From assembly GCA_945957335.1 (NCBI GenBank), contig CAMFLJ010000091.1:1-12122 (forward strand): a stretch of 12,122 nt of DNA, read 5' to 3'. The stretch comes from an uncultured Actinomycetes bacterium. GTDB lineage: Bacteria > Actinomycetota > Acidimicrobiia > Acidimicrobiales > Acidimicrobilacustridaceae. The translations under genes and the position numbers were made by a program. Each line of letters opens with the position of its first letter. Positions within the stretch are counted from its first letter, which is position 1. The notes below the pieces were generated by a model. It made no database searches. It was given only the letters and a program-made list of their open reading frames with translations, and was not told the DNA's origin. Below are positions 1 through 7,016 of this stretch, piece by piece.

Positions 1-2
1 AC

Positions 3-380
3 AGGACGGCGATCGCCGCCCGGCTCGACGCCTTCGCCGCCGCCTTCAACGCGCGCGACGCCGCCGGCGCCTGCGCGATTTTCGACCCGGACCTCGTCGC
101 AACCGTGCGCGGCGCCCCCGAGCGCGGCCGCGACGCGGTCTGCGGCCAGATCGCCTCCGCGCTGGCCGACCGGACGCGGACGATGCGCTACGCGCCCGAC
201 ATTCGGGAGATCCTGGTCAGCGGCGATCTCGCGGTGGTTCGGCTGGTCTGGACGCTGACGGTCGCCCGCGGCCCAAAGCCGGCCGTGCAGAAGGAGCCCG
301 GCCTCGACGTCTTCCGCCGCGGCTCCGACGGGCAGTGGCGCATCATCCGCTTCATGGCCTATTCGAACGCGCCGGACTGA
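3..380 (+). CDS. SnoaL-like / DUF4440-type NTF2-fold protein, 5' end outside window
   Basis: The frame is open from the window edge to TGA at 378-380, giving 125 visible residues. The 5' end is missing, so the internal ATG near 105 or a later codon should not be taken as the start. The visible part has the NTF2-like pattern: an N-terminal helix (LDAFAAAFNARDAAGA), an FDPDLVATV strand, then a sheet ending VFRRGSDGQWRIIRFMAYSN. This resembles the DUF4440/SnoaL-like family, small alpha+beta cone proteins that may be enzymes (ketosteroid isomerase-like), ligand binders or unknowns. No catalytic residues could be assigned. It converges on the lipase gene with only 16 bp between the stop codons. 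Style and neighbours place it in the alphaproteobacterial part of the window. Family assignment is by pattern and moderately sure; the substrate is unknown. Confidence 0.65.
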   Translation, partial: RTAIAARLDAFAAAFNARDAAGACAIFDPDLVATVRGAPERGRDAVCGQIASALADRTRTMRYAPDIREILVSGDLAVVRLVWTLTVARGPKPAVQKEPGLDVFRRGSDGQWRIIRFMAYSNAPD

Positions 381-396
381 GCCGACGTCCGCTGCT

Positions 397-1416
397 TCAG
401 GCGATCGCCGGCGCGGCCTTCGGGTTCTTCGCCCGGTGCGTCGCCCAGAGCAGGTCGACCACGGCGCGTCGCGCGTCGGCCATCGCTTCGACCGCCACGC
501 CGAGCGAAACCGTCAGGTCGCGCTCGACGCCCGGGCCGGGCTGCCCCACGACGCAGGCCCAGGAGGACGCGTCCTCCGGCGACTGGCGCGCCTTGGTGTC
601 GGCGTAGTCGATCATCGCGCAATAGCAGATCACGTGATGGTTGCAGACGATGTCGAACCGGATCACCGCCTGCGCCGTCGCCGGCTCGATGATCTCGGCG
701 CGGGGCAGCGTCGAATACTGGATCGACGGGGAGAGATCGCAGGGGACGTAGGGCACCACGTCGAGCGCATAGTTGAACAGACGATAGGTCTGGACCGTCG
801 TCGCGTAGGCGGTCGCCCAGGCGCGGTCGCCGGTGCGCGGCGACGCGAACAGGCAGGCCTGCAATCTTGGGCCGAGCAGTTTGGCGAGCTCGAAACTGAG
901 ATAGGTCGCGAGCGACGAGCCGAGGCTGTGGCCGCAGACCGTGACGGTCCCGCGCCCCACCATTTCGGCGATCGCGTCGGCCGCCTTCTTGCCGATGCGC
1001 TGGCCGTCGAGCCCGACGAGGGTCATCGAGCCGTAGATGTCGGAAAACCCCTGCTCGACCATGGCGCCGGGCTGGAAAGGAGCCGGGACCGGCATGAATT
1101 CCGCGTCGATCACCCATTCGGCGAAACCGTCCGTGCCGCGGATCGCGGCGACGAAGCGGGTCGGATCGGCGTGGTTGCGGGCGAGGAAGCCGTAGAACAC
1201 GGTATCGGCGGCCAGCGTCATCCGGCGCTTGCCCTTCGGGGCTTTGGATGGATCGGGGAAGATCGCGTCGCGCGCCAGGAGATGGCCGACCACGTCCCAG
1301 CCGGAGGCCGCGATGCGCGGTTCGGGCTTCGGCGTCGCCGAGCCCTCGACATACATATTCTCGGCGGAGTCGACCAGATAGCCGAAGCCGACGGCGTCCG
1401 GCGTCGAGATGGTCAT
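397..1416 (-). CDS. Class-3 lipase family protein (alpha/beta hydrolase)
   Basis: This 339-residue protein is likely a lipase/esterase of the fungal-type class-3 family (Lipase_3). The nucleophile elbow GHSLGS is at residues 162-167 with Ser164 as nucleophile. AAIRGTDGFAEW at 90-101 matches the family's conserved 'RGT' oxyanion-side segment. LDVVPYVP at 218-225 supplies the likely catalytic Asp219, and NHHVICY at 259-265 the likely His260 or His261. The triad therefore looks complete. There is no signal peptide or clear transmembrane segment, so it is probably cytoplasmic or peripheral. The ATG at 1416 is preceded by a strong purine-rich AGGGGGGAA (1420-1428), which decides the start. It lies 135 bp downstream of the acyltransferase/acyl-ACP synthetase gene on the same strand. 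Recycling of fatty acids or lysolipids is thus a plausible shared theme, but this is inference. The substrate is unknown. Confidence 0.85.
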   Translation of the reverse strand: MTISTPDAVGFGYLVDSAENMYVEGSATPKPEPRIAASGWDVVGHLLARDAIFPDPSKAPKGKRRMTLAADTVFYGFLARNHADPTRFVAAIRGTDGFAEWVIDAEFMPVPAPFQPGAMVEQGFSDIYGSMTLVGLDGQRIGKKAADAIAEMVGRGTVTVCGHSLGSSLATYLSFELAKLLGPRLQACLFASPRTGDRAWATAYATTVQTYRLFNYALDVVPYVPCDLSPSIQYSTLPRAEIIEPATAQAVIRFDIVCNHHVICYCAMIDYADTKARQSPEDASSWACVVGQPGPGVERDLTVSLGVAVEAMADARRAVVDLLWATHRAKNPKAAPAIA

Positions 1417-1551
1417 GCGTTCCCCCCTCGTATTGGTTCGACGGCGACGCTTGGTCCGGCATGCCGAAAAGGTCGCCTTCCATTCACCATGCCATGGGGG
1501 ACTCGGCCGAACAACATATCCAGGAGGCGCATGTCAGCGCCGCCGCGCGCC
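1417..1551 (-). other. Intergenic gap between aas-like gene and lipase
   Basis: The 135 bp between the stop of the acyl-ACP synthetase frame and the lipase ATG hold the lipase ribosome binding site. They also hold a 39-codon frame (1413-1532) whose TGA overlaps the lipase ATG. I see no U-tracted terminator and no convincing -35/-10 pair. Co-transcription with the upstream gene is possible but unproven. Confidence 0.4.
1420..1428 (-). promoter_or_regulatory. Shine-Dalgarno of the lipase gene
   Basis: On the minus strand AGGGGGGAA lies 3 nt before the ATG at 1416. It supports this start over the longer overlapping frames that begin near 1483. Confidence 0.6.
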
Positions 1552-4323
1552 TCAAGCCCCCTTTTCCCGCAGCGTCTTGGCCAGGGTGACGTAGTCGGTC
1601 TTGCCCGAGCCGAGCATGGGGATCGCGTCGAGCGCGACCACCGAGGCCGGCGCCATGATGGCGGAGGCGCCCTTGATCTTCATCCAGGCGTCGACCTCCG
1701 ACTTGGTCGCGCCGACGTGGGTGGTGGCGAGGATGACGCGCTCGCCGCGCTTGGGGTCGGGCGCCGCGACGCAGGCGATCGTGTCGTCCGGCCACAGCCC
1801 CCACAGCATGTCCTCGATCGCGCCGAGCGAGATCAGTTCGCCGGCGAGCTTGGCGAAGCGCTTGGCCCGGCCCTTGATCGCCACGAAGCCCTCGGCGTCG
1901 ATCGCGACGATGTCGCCGGTGTCGTGCCAGCCGCCCGGCGGCGGCTCGAGTTCGCCCGGATTGTCGGCGCGGTAGTAGCCGGCCATGATGTTCGGGCCTT
2001 TGACGAACAGGCGTCCGCCGACGTCGATTCCGGGCACCGGGTCGATCCGCGTCGTGATGTGCGGCAGCAGCCGTCCGACCGTGCCGGGCTTGTTGAACAT
2101 CGGCGCGTTGACCGCGAGCACCGGGGCCGCCTCGGTCACGCCGTAGCCCTCGTAGAGCGCGACGCCGAACCGCTCCTTGTACACCCGGCGCGTCTCCGGC
2201 TTGACCGCCTCGGCGCCGGCGATCACGTAGCGCAGCGAGCGAAAGCCGTTCGGGTCGGCGCTGCGCGCATAGCCGGTGAGGAACGTGTCGGTGCCGAACA
2301 GCACCGTCGCGCCGACCCGGTCGATCAGTTCCGGAATCTGCCGGTAGTGCAGGGGGGTTGGGTAGAGAAAGACCCGCATCGAGGTCATCAGCCCGAGCAG
2401 CGTTCCGCCGGTGAGGCCGAAGGCGTGGAACATCGGCAGCGGGTTGAAGCAGATGTCGGTGATCCTGAGGTCGTAGCGGGCGTCGACCTGGGCGACATTG
2501 GCGAGAATGTTGGCGTGCGACAGCGCGACGCCCTTCGGAACGCCCTCGGTGCCCGAGGTGAACAGCACCGCGGCGGGTTCGTCGGGCGCGGGTTCGGCGA
2601 GCGCCCGGCCGGCCGTCAGCGCAGCGACCAGCTTGTCCTTGCGCGTCGCCCCCGCGCGCACGTCCTCGAGCCAGACGATCTGCACCACCTTGGCGAGCGC
2701 TTCGACGAGCGCGCCGAGCTCGGCCTTCTCGATGAAGGCGCGCGAGGTCAGCACCAGCCGGATCTCGGCGGCCTGGCAGGCCCCCAGCAGATTGACCGGA
2801 CCGGCGGTGAAATTTAGCATCGCCGCCACCCGGCCCGACGCCTGCAGCGCCATGAACGTCACCGCCATGGCGTTGGCGTTCGGCAGCATCAGCCCGACCG
2901 TCTCGCCGGGCGCCGTCAGCGCGGCGATCTTGCGCGCCAGCAAAGCCACGCCGATGCGGAACATCCGCATCGTCAGCGCGCCGGCGAGCGGGTCCTCGAC
3001 CACGATCCGCTTGAGGCCGTGCCTGCGCGCCTGCTCCTCGAAGGCGGCGTGCAGGGTGCGGCGGATGTCGGTGGTCTCGAACACCGTGTCCGTCAGCAGA
3101 TCGGCGAGCGCGACGCCCGCGGCCTTGCGGCGCGCCCGTCCGTCCGGCGCGCGCGGGACCGCGAGCCGCCGCGGCGGCAGCACGCTGACCTTGATCTTGG
3201 GGAACAGGCTGCGCCCGACATAAGACGGATCGAGCCGGGAGAATGCGGTCCGTTCCGCGCCCTCGATGCGGATCGGGGTCACCGGTGCGCCGGTCTTCTC
3301 GATCATCAGCGACAGCGCCTCGTAGTCGCGCATCACGACGGGCGTCAGCGTCGTCCGCCCCTCCGGGAACAGGGCGAGCGCCCGGCCCTTGCGCGCCTCG
3401 GCGACGAGCGCCCGCGCGGTCAGCGGCCGCGCCGGATCGAGCGGACGAATGGCGAGGACCTGCAGGAGCGGCGCGATGAGCCGCCGTCGCGCGGCGGCGC
3501 GGTCGACGGCGAGCAGCGGCGCCTCGTCCATGATCGCGGTGACGATCGCGGCGTCGAGGAACGACACGTGATTGACCGCGACGGCCGCGCACTCGCCGGG
3601 GCGCGGCAGGTTTTCGGCGCCGGCCACCTCCATCCGGTAGACGAGCCGCAGCACGAGACGGGCGAAGAAGGCGAGGGTGTGCGCCGGCAGGTTGCGGAAG
3701 ACGTAGATCGCCGCCAGCACGTTGGCGAGGCCGAGAACCACCAGCGCGGCCGGTTCGCTCACGCCCGCCTTGAGGAGGATCATCGTGACGATCGAGCCCG
3801 CCACCATCATCAGGTAGTTCAGCGCGTTGACCGCGCCGACGACGCGCGCCCGGCGGTCTTCTCCCGCCCAGGCTTGGATGGCGGCGAAGATCGGCACCAC
3901 GAACAGGCCCGCGGCGGCCGAGAACACGATGACCCCGGCCAGGCTCCACAGGTAGACCGTGCGGGCACCGATGCGGTCGGCGAGCTTGCCGGCGATGGGC
4001 CCGAGGACGGCCATGGCCAGGCTCGGCCCGGTCACCGCCCACGTGAGCACGCTGGCGGTCGAGCCGAGGTCCTTGGCGATGTCGGCCAGCGACACCGTGA
4101 GCACGGTGATGGTGAAGCTGGCGGTGAACACCCCGAGCAGCGAGGCCGCCAGCACCAGCCACGGGCCCTTGGGGCTTCCCTGGATGCGGCCGGCCGCCCG
4201 ACGCTGCAGCACCAGGCTCCACGGCACGGCCACGATCGGGGTCGCCCCGGGCGGCTCGATGCCGACCTCGAGCTCGTCGTAGCGACCGGGCGGGTCGTCG
4301 AGCTCCGGGTCGCGGGTGGTCAC
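1552..4323 (-). CDS. aas: Chimeric frame: actinobacterial MFS N-terminus + LplT/PlsC/acyl-ACP synthetase (Aas-type) C-terminus
   Basis: The frame encodes 923 residues from a GTG at 4323. Residues ~1-138 read as the start of a DHA-type MFS exporter: an acidic cytoplasmic tail, TM1 ~54-78, TM2 ~92-111, the loop GKLADRIGAR (112-121), and TM3 ~122-140. From ~140 (FVVPIFAAIQAWAGEDRRAR) it becomes the end of an LplT-like lysophospholipid flippase, with two or three more helices to ~210. A PlsC 1-acyl-sn-glycerol-phosphate-type acyltransferase follows (NHVSFLD at 251-257 with the HX4D pair His252/Asp257; FPEGRTT at 319-325). Then comes an AMP-forming acyl-ACP synthetase (P-loop FTSGTEGVPKG 588-598, YEGYGVTE 724-731, GGWHDTGD 797-804, C-terminal Lys908). 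Native proteins of this three-domain family re-acylate lysophospholipids and run to roughly 1,100 residues or more. About half the transporter is missing here. The acyltransferase and ligase motifs are intact; the transporter is probably not functional. See the junction entry. Confidence 0.8.
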   Translation of the reverse strand: MTTRDPELDDPPGRYDELEVGIEPPGATPIVAVPWSLVLQRRAAGRIQGSPKGPWLVLAASLLGVFTASFTITVLTVSLADIAKDLGSTASVLTWAVTGPSLAMAVLGPIAGKLADRIGARTVYLWSLAGVIVFSAAAGLFVVPIFAAIQAWAGEDRRARVVGAVNALNYLMMVAGSIVTMILLKAGVSEPAALVVLGLANVLAAIYVFRNLPAHTLAFFARLVLRLVYRMEVAGAENLPRPGECAAVAVNHVSFLDAAIVTAIMDEAPLLAVDRAAARRRLIAPLLQVLAIRPLDPARPLTARALVAEARKGRALALFPEGRTTLTPVVMRDYEALSLMIEKTGAPVTPIRIEGAERTAFSRLDPSYVGRSLFPKIKVSVLPPRRLAVPRAPDGRARRKAAGVALADLLTDTVFETTDIRRTLHAAFEEQARRHGLKRIVVEDPLAGALTMRMFRIGVALLARKIAALTAPGETVGLMLPNANAMAVTFMALQASGRVAAMLNFTAGPVNLLGACQAAEIRLVLTSRAFIEKAELGALVEALAKVVQIVWLEDVRAGATRKDKLVAALTAGRALAEPAPDEPAAVLFTSGTEGVPKGVALSHANILANVAQVDARYDLRITDICFNPLPMFHAFGLTGGTLLGLMTSMRVFLYPTPLHYRQIPELIDRVGATVLFGTDTFLTGYARSADPNGFRSLRYVIAGAEAVKPETRRVYKERFGVALYEGYGVTEAAPVLAVNAPMFNKPGTVGRLLPHITTRIDPVPGIDVGGRLFVKGPNIMAGYYRADNPGELEPPPGGWHDTGDIVAIDAEGFVAIKGRAKRFAKLAGELISLGAIEDMLWGLWPDDTIACVAAPDPKRGERVILATTHVGATKSEVDAWMKIKGASAIMAPASVVALDAIPMLGSGKTDYVTLAKTLREKGA
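3895..3935. other. Probable chimeric junction between two genomes
   Basis: Within the minus-strand frame, residues ~130-143 (GVIVFSAAAGLFVV) mark the switch. Before them is an actinobacterial DHA-type MFS TM3; after them is the last part of an LplT-like transporter fused to PlsC. Everything to the left looks alphaproteobacterial and everything to the right actinobacterial. The junction lies in a GC-rich stretch (gcggcggccgag at 3911-3922) coding for Ala-rich helix, where both parents could share short identity. This is the expected place for a false join or a short-homology recombination. The exact base cannot be fixed from the sequence alone. Confidence 0.7.
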
Positions 4324-4330
4324 GGCGGCG

Positions 4331-4336
4331 ATGCTA
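4331..4336 (-). promoter_or_regulatory. -10 element TAGCAT for a leaderless MFS transcript
   Basis: On the minus strand CGGTAGCAT is followed by 7 nt and then GTGACC at 4323. No Shine-Dalgarno fits in that gap, so transcription probably starts at or next to the GTG. The same CGGTAGNNT-N7-GTGACC arrangement occurs at ligA. Confidence 0.5.
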
Positions 4337-4353
4337 CCGATCGGTCACATCGC

Positions 4354-4374
4354 GGGCCCCGAAGGGTCGGGCCC
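4354..4374 (-). terminator. Possible pknB terminator hairpin
   Basis: On the minus strand GGGCCCGA / CCCT / TCGGGGCCC folds into an 8-bp, almost all GC stem with one bulged G and a 4-nt loop. It begins 24 nt after the pknB stop codon and ends before the -10 element of the next gene. There is no U-tract, so this would be the U-less type of hairpin often proposed in high-GC actinobacteria. It is therefore a weak call. Confidence 0.4.
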
Positions 4375-4398
4375 CAGGAGCGCCGATGGTGAGGCGGC

Positions 4399-6453
4399 TC
4401 AGTTGGTGGTGAGGGTGACCGCGGAGCCGGGCTTGACCTGGCTGCCGATGGCCGGGCTGGCCCCGGTGACGGGCTTGCTCGGGTTGCCCTGTACGCCGCT
4501 CACGGTGAGGCCGAGGCCGGTGAGGATGGTCGTGGCGTCGGAGACCGACTTGCCGACGATCGAGGCGGGGATGGTGACGGGCTCCTTGCCGAGCGACACC
4601 TGCACGGTGACAACGCTGTCGCGGGCGACGGTGGAGCCGGCCGGCGGGTCGGTCTGGATGACCTGTCCTTGGGCGTAGGTGGGCGAGTAGGCCTCGGAGT
4701 AGGCCACCTTCAGCCCGAGCGCCTGGAGCTGGGCGGTGACCGCCTCCTTGGTGCCGCCCGCAAGGCCGCTGGGGATGGTCCGCGGGGCGGGCCCGTTGCT
4801 CACCCGCAGGCCGACCGTGGAGCCCTTGGGCACGATCGTGGGGGTTCCGTCGGCGTAGCCGAGCACGATGTCCTTCTGGATGTTCTCGTCGTACTCGCGG
4901 GTGACGTCGCCGACCTTGATGCCGATGCCGGCGAGCATCTGGGTGGCCTGGTCGATGCCGTTGCCACCCACGTCGGGAAGGGTCACCGGCGGCTGGCCCG
5001 ACGACACGACGAGGGCGACGGCGTCGCCCTCCTTGAGCTTGGTGTCGGGCGGCGGGTCCTGACGGATGACGAGGCCGGCGGCCACCGTCTCGGACGACTC
5101 GGGTTGCAGGGTGACGACGAGGCCACGGCCCTCGAGCTGGGCCTGCACGTCGGCGGCCGACTGGCCGGCGAAGTCGGTGAGGGTGGTCTCCTGCGGGCGG
5201 CTGGCGACGTAGGCCGCGCCGGCGCCACCGGCGAGCAGGAGGACGAGGACGGCTGCGGCGACGAGCCACGGCCACTTGCGGCGCGGCGGGCGGGCGGAGT
5301 CGGCCTTCAGCACCTCGACGGGGAGGTCGTCGCCGCCGGCGGAGGCCATGACCGCCGCGGCGGCGGCCTCCTGCTTCTCGCGGCGCTTGCGGTCGGCCCG
5401 GCTCTCGGCCGCGAGATCGCGCTCGAGGGTGCGGGTGGGCGGCTGCACCTCGCCCTCTGTGACGATGGTGAGCCCGTTGGTGGTGGTGCCCGGGGGCGCC
5501 GTCATGATCTCGGGCTCGAAGTCGGCCCGCACCTGGCGCTCGGCCACGTAGAGGGTGGTCGGCTCCTTGGGGTCGAGCTCGGCACCGTCGAGCGTGGCGG
5601 TGCCGGCGAGCGGCAGGGCGGCCACGGGGCCGAGGTCGCCGGCGGCCATGAGCATGGTGGCGAACTCGCCGGCGTCGGGGCGATCGGCCGGGTCGGGCAC
5701 GCCGGCCGCGGTGAGGGCCGGGACGAGGGGGCCGAGCTCGGGCGGCACCGGCACGGGCCGGTCGACGCGGGCCATCAGGGTGCCGAGGGTGGTGTCCGCC
5801 GCGAAGGGCACCTCGCCGCTCACCGACTCGATGAGCACGAGGGCGAGCGAGTAGACGTCGGAGCGCCCGTCGAGCGAGGCGCCCTGCGCCTGCTCGGGAG
5901 AGGCGTAGCGGGCGGTGCCGAGCACGGCACCGGCGGGCTCGGTCCAGGCGGCCTCGGCGAGGGCACGGGCCAGGCCGAAGTCGGCGATCCGCAGGCGGCC
6001 CTCGTCGTCGAAGAGCAGGTTGGCGGGCTTGATGTCGCGGTGGATCAGGCCCCGGCGGTGGGCGTAGTCGAGGGCCCGGGCGGCCTCGAGCCCGACCTGG
6101 CGGGCCTGGGCGTGGTCGAGGCGGTGGCCGGTGTCGAGCAGGCCCCGCAGCGAGCCGCCGCCGAGGAGCTCGGTGACCAGGTAGGGCACGTCGCCCTGGC
6201 CCCAGTCGTGCACCGCCATGATGTGCGGGTGGTTGAGGGCGGCGGCGTTGTGCGCCTCGGCCCGGAACCGCTTGAGGAACTGCGAGTCGTCGGCCAGCGC
6301 GTCGTGCAGCACCTTGACCGCGACGCGACGCCGGAGCACCACGTCGTCGGACAGGTACACCGTGGCGGACGCCCCGGTGCCGATCGGGGCGAGCAACCGG
6401 TAGCGACCACCCAGTACCTGACCGACCCGGTCGATCACGCGAGAGGGGGCCAC
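4399..6453 (-). CDS. pknB: PASTA-domain serine/threonine protein kinase (PknB/StkP type)
   Basis: From the GTG at 6453 this is a 684-residue membrane Ser/Thr kinase. The catalytic domain (~15-270) is complete: glycine loop GTGASATV (25-32), VAVK Lys47, helix-C Glu66, HRDIKPAN with Asp140, DFG Asp158, and SPEQ after the activation loop. A charged, Ala-rich cytoplasmic linker follows. One transmembrane helix lies at ~394-416, and four extracellular PASTA repeats (~422-684) end at TTN. PASTA repeats in this family bind muropeptides or lipid II, and the kinases control cell-wall growth and division. This gene is not beside rodA/pbpA/fhaA-type genes, so it may be a paralogue rather than the main one. 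A TTG 15 nt further upstream (6468) would add five residues. I prefer the GTG because a TACCTT -10 element ends 6 nt before it and overlaps that TTG region. Confidence 0.93.
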   Translation of the reverse strand: MAPSRVIDRVGQVLGGRYRLLAPIGTGASATVYLSDDVVLRRRVAVKVLHDALADDSQFLKRFRAEAHNAAALNHPHIMAVHDWGQGDVPYLVTELLGGGSLRGLLDTGHRLDHAQARQVGLEAARALDYAHRRGLIHRDIKPANLLFDDEGRLRIADFGLARALAEAAWTEPAGAVLGTARYASPEQAQGASLDGRSDVYSLALVLIESVSGEVPFAADTTLGTLMARVDRPVPVPPELGPLVPALTAAGVPDPADRPDAGEFATMLMAAGDLGPVAALPLAGTATLDGAELDPKEPTTLYVAERQVRADFEPEIMTAPPGTTTNGLTIVTEGEVQPPTRTLERDLAAESRADRKRREKQEAAAAAVMASAGGDDLPVEVLKADSARPPRRKWPWLVAAAVLVLLLAGGAGAAYVASRPQETTLTDFAGQSAADVQAQLEGRGLVVTLQPESSETVAAGLVIRQDPPPDTKLKEGDAVALVVSSGQPPVTLPDVGGNGIDQATQMLAGIGIKVGDVTREYDENIQKDIVLGYADGTPTIVPKGSTVGLRVSNGPAPRTIPSGLAGGTKEAVTAQLQALGLKVAYSEAYSPTYAQGQVIQTDPPAGSTVARDSVVTVQVSLGKEPVTIPASIVGKSVSDATTILTGLGLTVSGVQGNPSKPVTGASPAIGSQVKPGSAVTLTTN

Positions 6454-6459
6454 CGCCCC

Positions 6460-6465
6460 AAGGTA
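6460..6465 (-). promoter_or_regulatory. -10 element TACCTT of pknB (leaderless)
   Basis: TACCTT on the minus strand ends 6 nt before the GTG at 6453, matching the spacing between a -10 box and a transcription start at the first codon. No Shine-Dalgarno is present. No clear -35 box was found. Confidence 0.45.
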
Positions 6466-6472
6466 CAAGTTG

Positions 6473-6498
6473 CACCGGTGGAATTCGGGTACCCCGGG
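6473..6498. promoter_or_regulatory. Stacked palindromes in the pknB/6564 divergent promoter region
   Basis: Four perfect palindromes follow one another: CACCGGTG (6473-6480), GAATTC (6481-6486), GGGTACCC (6487-6494) and the overlapping CCCGGG (6493-6498). They cover about -20 to -45 relative to the proposed pknB start, where a regulator could block or recruit polymerase. No known operator was recognised. Confidence 0.3.
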
Positions 6499-6551
6499 CG
6501 AAGATCCCGGAGCGCGATCGGCCCGACTGCCGTCGCGGCGGGCGGCGGGGG

Positions 6552-6557
6552 CACACT
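6552..6557 (+). promoter_or_regulatory. Weak -10-like element CACACT before the 6564 gene
   Basis: CACACT, one mismatch from TANNNT, ends 6 nt before the GTG at 6564. The gap (ggtggc) is too short for a normal ribosome binding site. This fits the leaderless pattern of neighbouring genes, but the match is imperfect. Confidence 0.3.
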
Positions 6558-6563
6558 GGTGGC

Positions 6564-7004
6564 GTGAGCGACTCCCCCACCACCGCCGAGCCCCGCACGC
6601 GCCGCCTCCAGCCCCACCACGCGGTCTACGCGCTGCTCCTCGTGGTCGTCGCCGTGTCGATCTTCGTGCTGTTCAAGAAGTCGCAGACCAACGGCGTCAA
6701 CGTGGCCGGCGGCTCCATCGAGCGGGTGATCCCCGCGCCGGGCTCGAAGATCCTCAGCCAGGACGAGATCGGCATCGACCTCGCCCCCGGCTACGAGGCC
6801 GAGCTGACCCTCAACGGCACGCCGATCCCGCTCGACGAGCTCACCGTGGTGCCCCAGCTCAACCAGGTGACGTTCAAGCAGACCGCCACCTCCGAGACCC
6901 AGCTGATCCCGGCCCAGCAGAACTGCGTGATCGCCACCTACTGGCCGTCGGCCTCGGGCAAGAGCCAGTCGAGCAACTACTCCTGGTGCTTCTCGGTCCT
7001 GTAG
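6564..7004 (+). CDS. Small single-pass membrane protein with extracytoplasmic domain, unknown function
   Basis: The product has 146 residues from a GTG start. It has a short basic cytoplasmic tail (RTRRLQPHH), one transmembrane helix at ~20-37 (VYALLLVVVAVSIFVLF), then KK and an extracytoplasmic domain of ~105 residues rich in beta-strand pattern. This domain has IPAPGSKILSQDEIGIDLAP (56-75), NGTPIPLDEL (84-93), and a C-terminus with QNCVIATYWP and YSWCFSVL. Cys121 and Cys142 are the only cysteines and could form a disulfide outside the cell. The pattern looks like a conserved actinobacterial family of unknown function, perhaps with an Ig-like fold; I cannot name it. It is divergent from the PASTA kinase with a 110-bp shared upstream region. 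A shared role at the envelope is possible but only inferred. Confidence 0.8.
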   Translation: MSDSPTTAEPRTRRLQPHHAVYALLLVVVAVSIFVLFKKSQTNGVNVAGGSIERVIPAPGSKILSQDEIGIDLAPGYEAELTLNGTPIPLDELTVVPQLNQVTFKQTATSETQLIPAQQNCVIATYWPSASGKSQSSNYSWCFSVL

Positions 7005-7016
7005 CCGGCTGACGGG

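Noticed and set aside
8..409. Two copies of GGCGATCGCC (8-17 and 400-409), resembling the HIP1 repeat.
   Set aside because: Both lie in coding sequence as common Ala-Ile-Ala or similar codons; two copies in GC-rich DNA are not evidence of a repeat family.
1413..1532. A 39-codon minus-strand frame whose TGA overlaps the lipase ATG (ATGA), which could be a leader peptide.
   Set aside because: It has no ribosome binding site, uses codons rare in the neighbouring genes (ATA, AGG, CGA), and its protein has no pattern. The strong purine-rich site before the lipase ATG makes coupling unnecessary.
436..2817. Long plus-strand open frame (793 codons) opposite the lipase and aas genes, containing an ATG at 1531 preceded by a perfect AGGAGG.
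   Set aside because: The translation is Arg/His/Asp/Gly-rich with no recognisable domain, as expected for the antisense of high-GC genes. The AGGAGG-ATG lies by chance near the end of the synthetase gene.
4669..6567. A 632-codon plus-strand frame opposite pknB.
   Set aside because: It is a shadow frame: low-complexity Gly/Val/Arg/His composition, no domain, opposite a kinase with all catalytic motifs.
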